This document shows positions 7,131 to 15,018 of a DNA stretch of 41,314 bases, in pieces (within the stretch, counting starts at the first letter, position 1; the number at the start of each line of letters is the position of its first letter). The notes below the pieces were generated by a model. The model was given only the letters and a program-made list of their open reading frames with translations. It was not told the DNA's origin and did no database searches. Position numbers and translations under genes: made by a program. The DNA lies in assembly GCA_029052375.1 (NCBI GenBank), contig JAIDJD010000257.1, positions 1-41,314 on the forward strand. Direction: 5' to 3'. The stretch comes from Duncaniella sp. GTDB taxonomy: Bacteria; Bacteroidota; Bacteroidia; Bacteroidales; Muribaculaceae.

Positions 7131-9253
7131 CGTGCCAGGTTTGATATGTTGCTGGTGTTGCGGAAGCGTCCTCCTATCATGCCGTTCTGCCCTCCTCCGA
7201 GGCCGTTGTTGCGCGTGGCGTTCTGCATGAAGGGGTCGTCGAAAAACTCGTCCTCCTCTTCCTCTTCCGAGGCGTTGGGGTCTTGCTCGCCCTTCTTCTT
7301 CTTGGGCTTGTTCTTGACTATCTCGTAGGGCTTCTGCTGTTCCACGGGCAGTTCGTTGATGTTCCATTCCTGCTCGATGTCCCAGTTTTTCTTGAGGTTG
7401 AACTTGCGGGGATAGTAATACACCTCCTCGGGCTGGCGCAGGGAGGCTATCGAGCCGGTGGTCCAGAGAGAGTCGCCGTCGGTGTCTATGAAGAGGCGGG
7501 CATAATATGTGCCGGGGTTGATGTACTCTATCCTCACGCCTCCGGTGCTGTCTGCGGCCACGGCGGTCACGGGCGCGTCCGATGTGTTGAGCAGCTCTAC
7601 CACGGCCCGGCGTCCGTCGAGGCCGCTGATGTTGAAGCTCAGCGTAGAGTAGTCAGACCGGCTCTTGGCCAGAATCTCTGTCTGCACATACTTGTTCGAG
7701 ATGCCGTAGATGTCTGTGAAAGCGGCCGAGTCTACCGTCAGGCGGTATTTCTGCCCGCTCTCCCACTCTACGGGGGCCACCCACACCAGAGGGTTGAGCG
7801 GCCGGGCCCTTCTCAGGCTCAGGTTGCCGGCGGGATACCACACGGAGTCTATCTCCATCTCGAGCCTGAGGCCCGTGGTGTCCACAGAGGCTATTGGCGT
7901 GGGGCTCTTGAACATCAGGGGCTTGTGGAGGTCGGCGGGGACAGGGCTGGCCAGCTTGAGGTCGAGATGCTTCACCTCCTGGCGCGGCAGGTCGGCCCAC
8001 TCGAGGGTGTCCTCCTGGTTTTCTATCTTCTTGCGGTTTTTCTCGCGGGTGTCGGCGTTGAGCTTCATGATGCGCTCTACCTCTTTCTCGAAGTTCTCGC
8101 GCTTCTTGCGGGCCTCCTCGTCGCGCTTCTTCTTTGACATCGGGCCGCGGACATTCATCTTGAGGGTGTCTGTGGCCAGCGAGAGGCCGCCGAGGGTGTC
8201 GGTCTTCATATACTCGAGGGCCACGGTCAGCGAGTCGCGCTCGTATATGGCCGAGTCCGTTATCCAGTAGACCAGAGTGTCCATCGTGGCCGACGACTCT
8301 ACCACGGCCCACTCCGACGACTCCTGGCCTGCCCTCGGGGTGTTGACCAGCCTCAGGCGGGGCAGGGTGTCGGCCTTGGCCGAGAGGGTGAAGGTCAGCT
8401 TCTCTATCGCGGGGCGCTTGTACTCCTTGAGGTATTGGGGGGTGTACTCCTCGTTGAACCACGTCAGCAGCACGTCGTCCGGCAGAAACCTCGTTATGCC
8501 GCGCGTCACCAGCGAGTCGCGTATCCCCGCATGGTTCAGCAGGGTGTCTGTCACGGTGGCGGGCTCGGCGCTCGGCGTCAGCGTCACGTCGTAGAAGGCC
8601 ACATCCTCCGAGCGGTCCCAGTGGTAGTCGCGGTTGACGTCGTTGATGGCAAAGATGCGGTATGTGCCGGGGGCCATGTTGCGGACGGTGAACTCGCCCC
8701 GCTGGTTGGTCTTGGTGATGCGCTCCATGGGCAGGGTGGTCAGCGCCGTGTCCGAGAGATTTGAGTAGACGCCCACGAGCATCCCCTGGGCCGGCTCGAG
8801 ATTGCGCGCCTGGAAGACGCGCCCCGATATGCACAGCGTGTCGAGGGTGTCGCCTGTCGAGAAGTCGAGCGCCATGCCGTCGAGTATGTTGCCCTCGTTG
8901 AGGTCCTTGATGGCGTCGGCAAAGTCTATGGTATATGTGGTGTTGGGCCTGAGGCTGTCTCTCAGCTCCACATAGACACGCCTGCCGACATTGGAGATGG
9001 CGGGCATATTCTTCTGGGCCGGAGAGACTATCACCTTGCTCATGGCATCGTCGAGCGACACATTCTCGTCAAACTCGAGCATGATGCGCTGGCGGTTGAA
9101 GTTGAGCTGGCCCATGGAGGGCGTGGAGCCCACATACACCGGAGGAGTCTCGTCTCGCGGGCCTCCTTCGGGGCGTCCCATGTTGGCACACGCGGCGGCT
9201 ATCATCGCCCATGCCGCCGCAACCAGCATATGCAGTGGTCTAAGTCTTGGCAT
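7127..9253 (-). CDS. Large lipoprotein with N-terminal Ig-like (Big_5) domain
   Basis: The 708-residue protein has a lipoprotein signal ending AAAC with Cys22 as the lipidation site. GGPRDETPP follows, the usual opening of a Bacteroidota family with an SbsA/Big_5 Ig-like domain (about residues 33-125; FDENVSLDD). A later segment (GEFTVRNMAPGTYRIFAINDVN) looks like a carboxypeptidase-regulatory or prealbumin-like fold. A lysine/glutamate-rich coiled segment (KKKRDEEARKKRENF) lies near the middle, and the C terminus is acidic and Asn/Gly-rich. A role in the cell envelope is likely but undefined. The ATG at 9253 was preferred over an upstream TTG because the TTG falls inside the -7 promoter box. 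It heads a six-gene run reaching 3016. Confidence 0.85.
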   Translation of the reverse strand: MPRLRPLHMLVAAAWAMIAAACANMGRPEGGPRDETPPVYVGSTPSMGQLNFNRQRIMLEFDENVSLDDAMSKVIVSPAQKNMPAISNVGRRVYVELRDSLRPNTTYTIDFADAIKDLNEGNILDGMALDFSTGDTLDTLCISGRVFQARNLEPAQGMLVGVYSNLSDTALTTLPMERITKTNQRGEFTVRNMAPGTYRIFAINDVNRDYHWDRSEDVAFYDVTLTPSAEPATVTDTLLNHAGIRDSLVTRGITRFLPDDVLLTWFNEEYTPQYLKEYKRPAIEKLTFTLSAKADTLPRLRLVNTPRAGQESSEWAVVESSATMDTLVYWITDSAIYERDSLTVALEYMKTDTLGGLSLATDTLKMNVRGPMSKKKRDEEARKKRENFEKEVERIMKLNADTREKNRKKIENQEDTLEWADLPRQEVKHLDLKLASPVPADLHKPLMFKSPTPIASVDTTGLRLEMEIDSVWYPAGNLSLRRARPLNPLVWVAPVEWESGQKYRLTVDSAAFTDIYGISNKYVQTEILAKSRSDYSTLSFNISGLDGRRAVVELLNTSDAPVTAVAADSTGGVRIEYINPGTYYARLFIDTDGDSLWTTGSIASLRQPEEVYYYPRKFNLKKNWDIEQEWNINELPVEQQKPYEIVKNKPKKKKGEQDPNASEEEEEDEFFDDPFMQNATRNNGLGGGQNGMIGGRFRNTSNISNLAR

Positions 9254-9274
9254 ACTTATTTTATTATCAACTTG

Positions 9275-9306
9275 CAAAGATAGGGAAAAGAATTGAGAAT
9301 CTTAAA
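9275..9306 (-). promoter_or_regulatory. Promoter of the Ig-like lipoprotein-aroA run
   Basis: On the minus strand TATCTTTG (9275-9282) matches the Bacteroidota -7 box TAnnTTTG. A weak -33 box TTTA lies 20 bases upstream (9303-9306). The leader to the ATG at 9253 would be about 15-20 bases. It is interleaved with the divergent M18 promoter. Confidence 0.65.
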
Positions 9307-9323
9307 TTCTTTTCCTACCTTTG
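9293..9323 (+). promoter_or_regulatory. Promoter of the M18 aminopeptidase
   Basis: TACCTTTG at 9316-9323 is a full match to TAnnTTTG, with TTG at 9293-9295 twenty bases upstream. The -33 part lies inside the 20-mer AGAATTGAGAATCTTAAATT (9289-9308), which is repeated exactly at 35652-35671. Confidence 0.7.
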
Positions 9324-9356
9324 TGGCATATTATACCCCGAAACTCCTAAACTCCT

Positions 9357-10664
9357 ATGCAGACAGACAAGAACACCGCCGTACGGGATCTCATGCAGTT
9401 TCTCGACAGCAGCCCCGTCAACTTCTATGCCGTCCACACCATAGCCGCGCGTCTCGACGCCGAGGGCTTCAAGCGCCTCGACCCCGCAGACAAGTGGACC
9501 CTCGAGCCTGGCGGCCGCTATTACATCACCAAGAACGGCAGCGCCATCTTCGGCTTTGTCGTCGGCGCGGGGCCCGCCTCGGCCGGATATCACATCATAT
9601 CGGCCCACAGCGACTCGCCCACAATGCGCGTCAAGCCCGCCGCCGTCATGGTCTCGGACGGAGGGGTCGTAAAGCTCAACGTCGAGGTCTACGGAGGCCC
9701 CATCCTCTCCACGTGGATGGACCGTCCCCTCTCGCTGGCCGGACGCGTCGCCCTCCGCTCGGACAATCCCCTGCGCCCCCGCCTCGTGTTGGTGAAGTGG
9801 GACCGCCCCCTGCTCACCATCCCCAACCTGGCCATACACTTCAACCGCCAGGTCAACGACGGCGTGCGCCTCTCGCCACAGAAGGATATGCTCCCCGTGC
9901 TCGGCATCGCCGACGACAAGGGCACGGCCACACAGCGCTTCATGGAGATGATAGCCGAGGCCGCCGGAGCCTCTGTAGAGGATATCCTCGACTTTGACCT
10001 CTCGCTCTACGACACCACCCCCGCCTGCCTCACGGGCATGGACAGCGAGTTCGTCACCTCGGGCCGCCTCGACGACCTCTCGATGTGCCACGCCGCCCTC
10101 GACGCCCTGGTCTCCACAGCCTCGGAGAGCGTAGCCGCCACTCGCGTAATGGCCATCTTCGACAACGAGGAGACCGGCTCGGGCACCAAGCAGGGCGCCG
10201 CCTCGCCCGTGCTCCGCTCCCTGCTCGAGCGCGTCACGGCCGCCAAGGGGGGCTCGCACGAAGACTATCTGCGCGCCGTCGAGAACTCGTTCATGGTCTC
10301 GGCCGACAACGCACACGCCTTCCACCCCAACTATGGCGAGAAGTACGACCCCACCAACCACCCCGTCCCCGGCGGAGGCCCCGTCATCAAGATCAACGCC
10401 CGCTGCAAGTATATGACCGACGCCGACTCGGCCGCCGTCTTCAAGGGCATCTGCGAGGCCGCGGGCGTCCCCTGCCAGTACTTTGTCAACCACAGCGACG
10501 TGGCCGGAGGCTCGACCCTCGGCAATATCCTCACCTCCCAGATACCCCTGCGCGGAGTGGACATGGGCGAGGCCATATGGGCCATGCACTCCGTCCGCGA
10601 GACAGCCTCGGCCGCCGACCACTGGCACACAATCCGCGCTTTCAGAAAATTCTTTCAACTTTGA
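9357..10664 (+). CDS. M18-family (aspartyl-type) zinc aminopeptidase
   Basis: This cytoplasmic dizinc exopeptidase removes N-terminal, usually acidic, residues from peptides. The 435 residues carry the M18 metal-site motifs: SAHSDSPTMRVKP (His84, Asp86), DNEETGSGTKQGA (Glu271/Glu272), SADNAHAFHPNY, and the C-terminal MHSVRETASAAD with His411. The length and start (MQTDKNTAVRDLMQFL) match full-length family members. It has its own promoter and stands alone, divergent from the lipoprotein run and followed by an independent promoter for the next gene. Exact substrate preference cannot be read from sequence. Confidence 0.95.
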   Translation: MQTDKNTAVRDLMQFLDSSPVNFYAVHTIAARLDAEGFKRLDPADKWTLEPGGRYYITKNGSAIFGFVVGAGPASAGYHIISAHSDSPTMRVKPAAVMVSDGGVVKLNVEVYGGPILSTWMDRPLSLAGRVALRSDNPLRPRLVLVKWDRPLLTIPNLAIHFNRQVNDGVRLSPQKDMLPVLGIADDKGTATQRFMEMIAEAAGASVEDILDFDLSLYDTTPACLTGMDSEFVTSGRLDDLSMCHAALDALVSTASESVAATRVMAIFDNEETGSGTKQGAASPVLRSLLERVTAAKGGSHEDYLRAVENSFMVSADNAHAFHPNYGEKYDPTNHPVPGGGPVIKINARCKYMTDADSAAVFKGICEAAGVPCQYFVNHSDVAGGSTLGNILTSQIPLRGVDMGEAIWAMHSVRETASAADHWHTIRAFRKFFQL

Positions 10665-10674
10665 CAGCCCTAAG

Positions 10675-10707
10675 TTTGGCAGTCTCGGCTGAATGACTTA
10701 CTTTTGT
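10675..10707 (+). promoter_or_regulatory. Promoter of BIG2 paralogue A
   Basis: TTTG (10675-10678), 21 bases, then TACTTTTG (10700-10707) form a near-ideal Bacteroidota promoter. The surrounding bases (AGTTTGGCA, TCTCGG, TTTTGTAGCA) are shared with the promoter at 12961, so promoter and gene were duplicated together. Confidence 0.8.
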
Positions 10708-10803
10708 AGCACTGTGTCAGGGCATTGCCGTGCCCTGAAACGGTGCTTTTCTTGCAATGCGCAACATAGCCCGTCATTTCAACACCAAAACATAAATATG
10801 CTT

Positions 10804-12165
10804 ATGAAAAAACTTTTACTCTCTATCTTTGCGTGCGTGGCTTCCGTAGCCGCGATGTCTGCCGAGGAGGTCAAATTCGACTTCACCACCAACAGCTATG
10901 GCCAGCTCGTGGCAGGCCCCCAGACTGAGGACAACTATATGGAGGACGGCTCGAGCTTCAGCGAAGGCGTGGTCAACGTCACCGCCAACAAGCTCGGGGG
11001 CTCGGGTGTCCGCTTCTGGAAGACCGACGCCGGCGCGCAGACCTTCCGCTGCAACAACAAGAGCGGCATCACCGTCTCTGTCAACGGCGGCACCATCACC
11101 AAGATAGTCTTCACAGGCTCGAGCTACGACTACTTCAAGGTAGACGGCACCAACATCTCCTCCGGCACATGGGAGGGTTCGGCCTCTTCTGTCTCCTTTG
11201 TCAACCTGGGCAAAGAGACCAAGACCGGCACCATCCAGATGAAGACCATGACCGTCACCTACACAGGCGGCACCGCCGACAACCGTCAGGACGCCGGTCT
11301 CTCATTCTCGTCAGAGAAGGTGTATGCCATCCTCGGCGAGGCCTTCACAGAGCCCACGCTCACCAAGGCCACCACAGCCGCCGTCTCCTACGCCTCTGAC
11401 AACGAGAAGGTAGCCACCGTAGACGCCGCCACCGGCAAGGTGACCCTCGTGGCCGCAGGCTCTGCCCGCATCACAGCCACAGCCCCCGCCAACGACGACT
11501 ACAAGGCTGGCTCGGCATCTTATCTCCTCTTCGTGGCCAAGCCCGACCCCGAGAACACCGTCTACAAGTCTGAGAACGGCGCCGACTTCACCCTCGCCAA
11601 TCCCGAAGACCTCGCCGTATGGTCTGTAGACACCAAGAACGGCTATCTCAAGGGCTCTGCCTACAAGGGAGGTGTCAAGGCCGCCACAGCCTATGCCTAT
11701 GTGGCTGTAGACCTCACCGGCAAGAAGGACGCCGCTCTCATCTTCGACAACGTCTTCAACCAGTACAAGCTCAACGACGTGATGATAGCCCCCGCCGACT
11801 TCCACGGCTATGCCTATATCGTGGCTCGCGAGCAGGGCGCCGCTGAGTGGACCACCGTACAGGAGATGGCCGCTCCCGCCGCCTTCAGCTGGGACTTCTA
11901 CACCGTAGGCCCCGTGGCTCTCTCGGCCTACGACGGCAAGAAGGTCGAGCTCGGCTTCAAGTATGTCTCTACCGCAGAGGTGGCTGGCACATGGGAGGTC
12001 AAGAACATCTTTGTCACCGCCCTCTCCGAGTCTGCCATTGAGGACATCGAGGCCACTGACGCTCCCGTCGAGTATTACAACCTCCAGGGCATCCGCGTGG
12101 ACAATCCCGCCTCGGGCCTCTACATCAAGCGCCAGGGCAACAAGGTCTCCAAGGTAATCCTCTGA
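10804..12165 (+). CDS. Secreted protein with BIG2 domain and T9SS-like C-terminal tail (paralogue A)
   Basis: The 453-residue protein has a Sec signal (KKLLLSIFACVASVAAMSA). An N-terminal beta-rich region of about 140 residues follows, then a bacterial Ig-like group 2 domain (about 164-245; TLTKATTAAVSYASDNEKVA). Next is a jelly-roll-like segment resembling choice-of-anchor or cleaved-adhesin domains (about 250-410). The last 32 residues (EYYNLQGIRV ... SGLYIKRQGNKV ...) resemble a type IX secretion sorting tail. The ATG at 10804 was chosen over 10798 because the paralogue at 13093 has only the equivalent of the second one. A surface or secreted adhesin-like role is inferred; no catalytic motif was seen. 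Confidence 0.85.
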   Translation: MKKLLLSIFACVASVAAMSAEEVKFDFTTNSYGQLVAGPQTEDNYMEDGSSFSEGVVNVTANKLGGSGVRFWKTDAGAQTFRCNNKSGITVSVNGGTITKIVFTGSSYDYFKVDGTNISSGTWEGSASSVSFVNLGKETKTGTIQMKTMTVTYTGGTADNRQDAGLSFSSEKVYAILGEAFTEPTLTKATTAAVSYASDNEKVATVDAATGKVTLVAAGSARITATAPANDDYKAGSASYLLFVAKPDPENTVYKSENGADFTLANPEDLAVWSVDTKNGYLKGSAYKGGVKAATAYAYVAVDLTGKKDAALIFDNVFNQYKLNDVMIAPADFHGYAYIVAREQGAAEWTTVQEMAAPAAFSWDFYTVGPVALSAYDGKKVELGFKYVSTAEVAGTWEVKNIFVTALSESAIEDIEATDAPVEYYNLQGIRVDNPASGLYIKRQGNKVSKVIL

Positions 12166-12206
12166 GAATTGAAAGATTGAGAATGGGAAATTGACCATTG
12201 ACCATT
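12165..12206 (+). repeat. GAATTGA repeat block abutting the paralogue A stop codon
   Basis: Immediately after the TGA stop the sequence reads GAATTGAAAGATTGAGAATG and then ATTGACCATTGACCATT. The equivalent block follows the stop of paralogue B (14460-14499). It belongs to the AT-rich ATTGAGAAT family found at several gene ends in this window. Confidence 0.65.
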
Positions 12207-12216
12207 CCACCCCACC

Positions 12217-12256
12217 ACCCCGGCGGACCGACCCCTCGGCCCGCCGGGGTCTTTTT
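12217..12256 (+). terminator. Intrinsic terminator of paralogue A
   Basis: Arms 12217-12226 and 12241-12250 pair perfectly over ten bases (ACCCCGGCGG against CCGCCGGGGT). After one mismatch three more pairs close a six-base loop. CTTTTT follows. The same hairpin and T tract occur at 14510. Confidence 0.92.
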
Positions 12257-12324
12257 GTCCCTCCCTGAGATGTAGTCACATCCGTCACATCAGAGAGTGT
12301 TGCAGAACTCTATTTGAGGCTCAA

Positions 12325-12398
12325 TGTAGGGACATACCTTTGGTATGTATCATTGGTAACCAAGTGCTTAGCCTACATGCCAAAGGCATGTCCCTACA
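12325..12398. repeat. Nested inverted repeat with two triloop hairpins
   Basis: Outer arms 12325-12341 (TGTAGGGACATACCTTT) and 12382-12398 are complementary over 17 bases with one mismatch. Inside each arm region a smaller hairpin forms: ACATACC-TTT-GGTATGT and ACATGCC-AAA-GGCATGT. The one difference between the arms is matched by a change inside the small hairpin, so both levels of pairing are kept. Confidence 0.6.
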
Positions 12399-12436
12399 AA
12401 ATCTATGGTTCTGCAACACCTACTGAGGGGTGGAGT

Positions 12437-12775
12437 CAGTATCAACAGGGACTAATCTCAGGGCCGGAGGCCTGTCTTTATGTGTATCCCCACATGGAGC
12501 GTCGGAGACGCGGAGTGTGGGGTCGCGGAGTGTGGGGTCGCGTCCCCATCCCCACTCAGAGCCTCGGAGAGGTGCGTTTATGGTAACCACAAAGCTATTA
12601 CCATAAAGACACATCTACGATGCTTATATCTTGTTATTGCCCTCCTCACCCCACACTCCGCGTCTCCGACGCTCCATGTGGGGATACACATGAAGACGGG
12701 CCTCCGGCCCTCGGATACTATGTGTTGTAGGCGTGGATGCGCGGGCGCTATGTATAGCGCCCCTACCGAGGGGTG
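12437..12775. repeat. 339-bp palindromic element, copy 1
   Basis: It is identical to 14627-14965 except for two visible substitutions (at 12454 and 12740). Inside, 62-base arms at 12461-12522 and 12649-12710 are complementary with two mismatches. Near the centre a separate hairpin pairs 12577-12586 with 12598-12607 (TTTATGGTAA). A 15-base direct repeat (GGAGTGTGGGGTCGC) lies at the inner edge of the left arm. It encodes no transposase; it looks like a non-autonomous palindromic repeat. Confidence 0.8.
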
Positions 12776-12840
12776 GAGTCAGTATCAACAGGGACTAATC
12801 GCAGGGCCGGAGGCCCTCGGATAGTATGCGTTGTAGGCGT
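12768..12840. repeat. Collapsed third copy of the palindromic element
   Basis: 12768-12813 repeats 12425-12470 with one mismatch. It then joins directly to the right flank of the element (CCCTCGGATA, then GTTGTAGGCGTGG) with the roughly 240-base palindrome missing. The junction is AGGGCC-GGA-GGCCCT (12803-12817). Confidence 0.65.
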
Positions 12841-12960
12841 GGGGACGGCGGATATGGACTATGTGGGTGAATAGGGGACTATCTGATGGTGTCGTGTTAG
12901 TGAGGGGTGATAGGTTTGGGTACCCTGTGAGGGCATTTTTTTACTTTAACTGTTAAAAAG

Positions 12961-12992
12961 TTTGGCATTCTCGGGCAAATAGTCTATTTTTG
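12961..12992 (+). promoter_or_regulatory. Promoter of BIG2 paralogue B
   Basis: TTTG (12961-12964), 20 bases, then TATTTTTG (12985-12992). It aligns with the paralogue A promoter base by base in several blocks and has a leader of nearly the same length (about 100 bases). Confidence 0.8.
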
Positions 12993-13092
12993 TAGCATTA
13001 TATCAGGCTTCTACAGACTGTCACTATACACCAATTCTTACAATCTGTAACCTTATCGCGCAGTTCAACACAAATCAATCAAAAATACGCTT

Positions 13093-14460
13093 ATGAAAAA
13101 ACTTTTACTCACATTCATCGCGCTCTTCGCGTGCGTGTCCTATGTGGCCGCACAGGAGACCGTGACTGAAGTCTTTAACAAGGAAGCCGAGTCGTGGTAT
13201 ACCACATTAAAGGCTGATGCGGATAAGGAAACAACACTAACCTCTCCTTTTACAGACATAACTTACAACAGCAAGCAGGCCTATCTTGAAGTTCAGACAG
13301 GCTATCTTATGCTTGTGAAGAGTGCTGGTATCATCAAGTTCAATCTTGATTTCCCCTGCTCTAATATTACGATTTATAGCAGGTCTGGTGCATCTAAAAA
13401 TCAAGCAGTGACTGTATTGGCTGGTTCTACGACTATTAAGGAGAACACTAAGATTCCCAATGTAGCAGATGGTAATATTTCAATAGAAGTACCCGAAACT
13501 TCTCAGATTGCGGGTACTGAGTTTACTATAAAGGCTTCTGCTGCTTATAATGTGCAGATTACCAAGATTGTCTACACCAAAGCTGAGGTTAATCCTAACC
13601 TTAAGGATGCCGGTCTCGCATTCTCTGCCACCGATGTCGAGGCAAATCTCGGCGAGGCTTTCAACAAGCCCACGCTCACCAAGGCCACCACTGCCGAGGT
13701 CGTTTACTCTTCTTCTGACGAGGCTGTCGCTACAGTAGATGCTACAACAGGTGAAGTTACACTCGTAGCCGCAGGTACTACTACCATCACTGCTTCGGCT
13801 CCCGCCAACGAGGAGTACAAGGCCGGCACCGCTTCTTATACTCTTACAGTAATTAAGCCCGTTGTCGAGACAACAGTTGCTCTCGCTACAGAAATGACAG
13901 ACGGTAAGTTTGTGCTTTATACTCCTCAGGGTGTAGCCAAAAACTATACAGGGTCAAATGCTTTCGGATATCTCTTCCTCGAGGCTGTTACTCCCGAAAA
14001 CAATGAATTCAAGGTCAACGAAGACTATCTGATTGAGTTCACCAATACAGATAAGGGCTATACAATGAAGGATTGCAACGGCAAGTTCTTAGGAATGGAT
14101 GCAACACATTTTGGCTCTTTCAATTTCTATGATTCGGCTGATGCTGATGGCAGCAATTGCTATTGGACTGCTACATTCGATGGTAACAATGATGTAAAAA
14201 TCGAAAATGCAGGTCGTGCAGGCGCATACATATCCTATAAGCAGTACAAAGACGATTGGGAAATAGTGACAACCGATAATGCAGACCAGCCTCTTGTACA
14301 GCTCTATAAGGTAAAGGATGTCAACACTGCAATCGAGGATATCGAGGCCGCTGACGCTCCTGTTGAGTATTACAACCTCCAGGGCATCCGCGTGGCCAAC
14401 CCCACCTCGGGCCTCTACATCAAGCGCCAGGGCAACAAGGTGACCAAGGTAATCCTCTGA
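13093..14460 (+). CDS. Secreted protein with BIG2 domain and T9SS-like C-terminal tail (paralogue B)
   Basis: The 455-residue protein has a Sec signal (KKLLLTFIALFACVSYVAAQ) and an N-terminal region unrelated at sight to that of paralogue A. A BIG2 domain at about 172-254 closely matches A (LTKATTAEVVYSSSDEAVA). A different third region (about 260-415) is rich in Asn, Asp and aromatic residues. The last 32 residues are nearly identical to A, with IRVANPTSGLYIKRQGNKV. Codon use in the unique parts is clearly more AT-rich than in the BIG2 and tail parts, giving a mosaic look. It ends with the same stop-repeat-terminator arrangement as A. A surface or secreted role is inferred; ligand unknown. 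Confidence 0.85.
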   Translation: MKKLLLTFIALFACVSYVAAQETVTEVFNKEAESWYTTLKADADKETTLTSPFTDITYNSKQAYLEVQTGYLMLVKSAGIIKFNLDFPCSNITIYSRSGASKNQAVTVLAGSTTIKENTKIPNVADGNISIEVPETSQIAGTEFTIKASAAYNVQITKIVYTKAEVNPNLKDAGLAFSATDVEANLGEAFNKPTLTKATTAEVVYSSSDEAVATVDATTGEVTLVAAGTTTITASAPANEEYKAGTASYTLTVIKPVVETTVALATEMTDGKFVLYTPQGVAKNYTGSNAFGYLFLEAVTPENNEFKVNEDYLIEFTNTDKGYTMKDCNGKFLGMDATHFGSFNFYDSADADGSNCYWTATFDGNNDVKIENAGRAGAYISYKQYKDDWEIVTTDNADQPLVQLYKVKDVNTAIEDIEAADAPVEYYNLQGIRVANPTSGLYIKRQGNKVTKVIL

Positions 14461-14509
14461 GAATTGAAAATTTAGAATGGACAATTGACAATTGACCATC
14501 CCCCCCACC

Positions 14510-14549
14510 ACCCCGGCGGACCGACCCCTCGGCCCGCCGGGGTCTTTTT
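14510..14549 (+). terminator. Intrinsic terminator of paralogue B
   Basis: Arms 14510-14519 and 14534-14543 give the same ten-base stem as at 12217, followed by CTTTTT. Identity with the A terminator supports duplication of the whole transcription unit. Confidence 0.92.
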
Positions 14550-14626
14550 GTGCCTCCCTTAGATGTAGTCACATCTGTCACATCAGTAGGGGCGCTATGT
14601 ATAGCGCCCCTACCGGGGTGTGGGAG

Positions 14627-14965
14627 CAGTATCAACAGGGACTGATCTCAGGGCCGGAGGCCTGTCTTTATGTGTATCCCCACATGGAGCGTCGGAGACG
14701 CGGAGTGTGGGGTCGCGGAGTGTGGGGTCGCGTCCCCATCCCCACTCAGAGCCTCGGAGAGGTGCGTTTATGGTAACCACAAAGCTATTACCATAAAGAC
14801 ACATCTACGATGCTTATATCTTGTTATTGCCCTCCTCACCCCACACTCCGCGTCTCCGACGCTCCATGTGGGGATACACATGAAGACGGGCCTCCGGCCC
14901 TCGGATACTATGTGTTGTAGGCGTGGATGTGCGGGCGCTATGTATAGCGCCCCTACCGAGGGGTG
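14627..14965. repeat. 339-bp palindromic element, copy 2
   Basis: This is the near-identical partner of 12437-12775. Its 62-base arms are 14651-14712 and 14839-14900, and the central hairpin pairs 14767-14776 with 14788-14797. The flanks differ from copy 1 on both sides, so the element and not the whole spacer is the repeated unit. Confidence 0.8.
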
Positions 14966-15018
14966 TGGTGTCCGCGCGGACGCCCCCCACTGCGTGTATG
15001 GGCGTATGGTCGCCAGGG

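Larger units (their letters stand above)
12166..13092. other. Gene-free 0.9-kb spacer filled with palindromic repeats
   Basis: No supported gene was found. In order, it holds a GAATTGA repeat block, an intrinsic terminator, a 17-bp imperfect inverted repeat (12325-12398), the first copy of the 339-bp palindromic element (12437-12775), a collapsed third copy (to about 12840), a unique AT-richer stretch, and the promoter and leader of paralogue B. The open frames here exist because the palindromes read through on both strands. Confidence 0.8.

Noticed and set aside
9315..10658. Long minus-strand open frame (447 codons) opposite the M18 aminopeptidase
   Set aside because: The plus strand has all M18 motifs and a promoter; the antisense product is low-complexity Gly/Val/His-rich.
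11311..12288. Minus-strand open frame opposite paralogue A
   Set aside because: It reads through the terminator hairpin and the antisense of a conserved secreted protein; no promoter.
12577..12607. Attenuator or terminator in the palindromic element
   Set aside because: The ten-base stem has no T tract after it on either strand.
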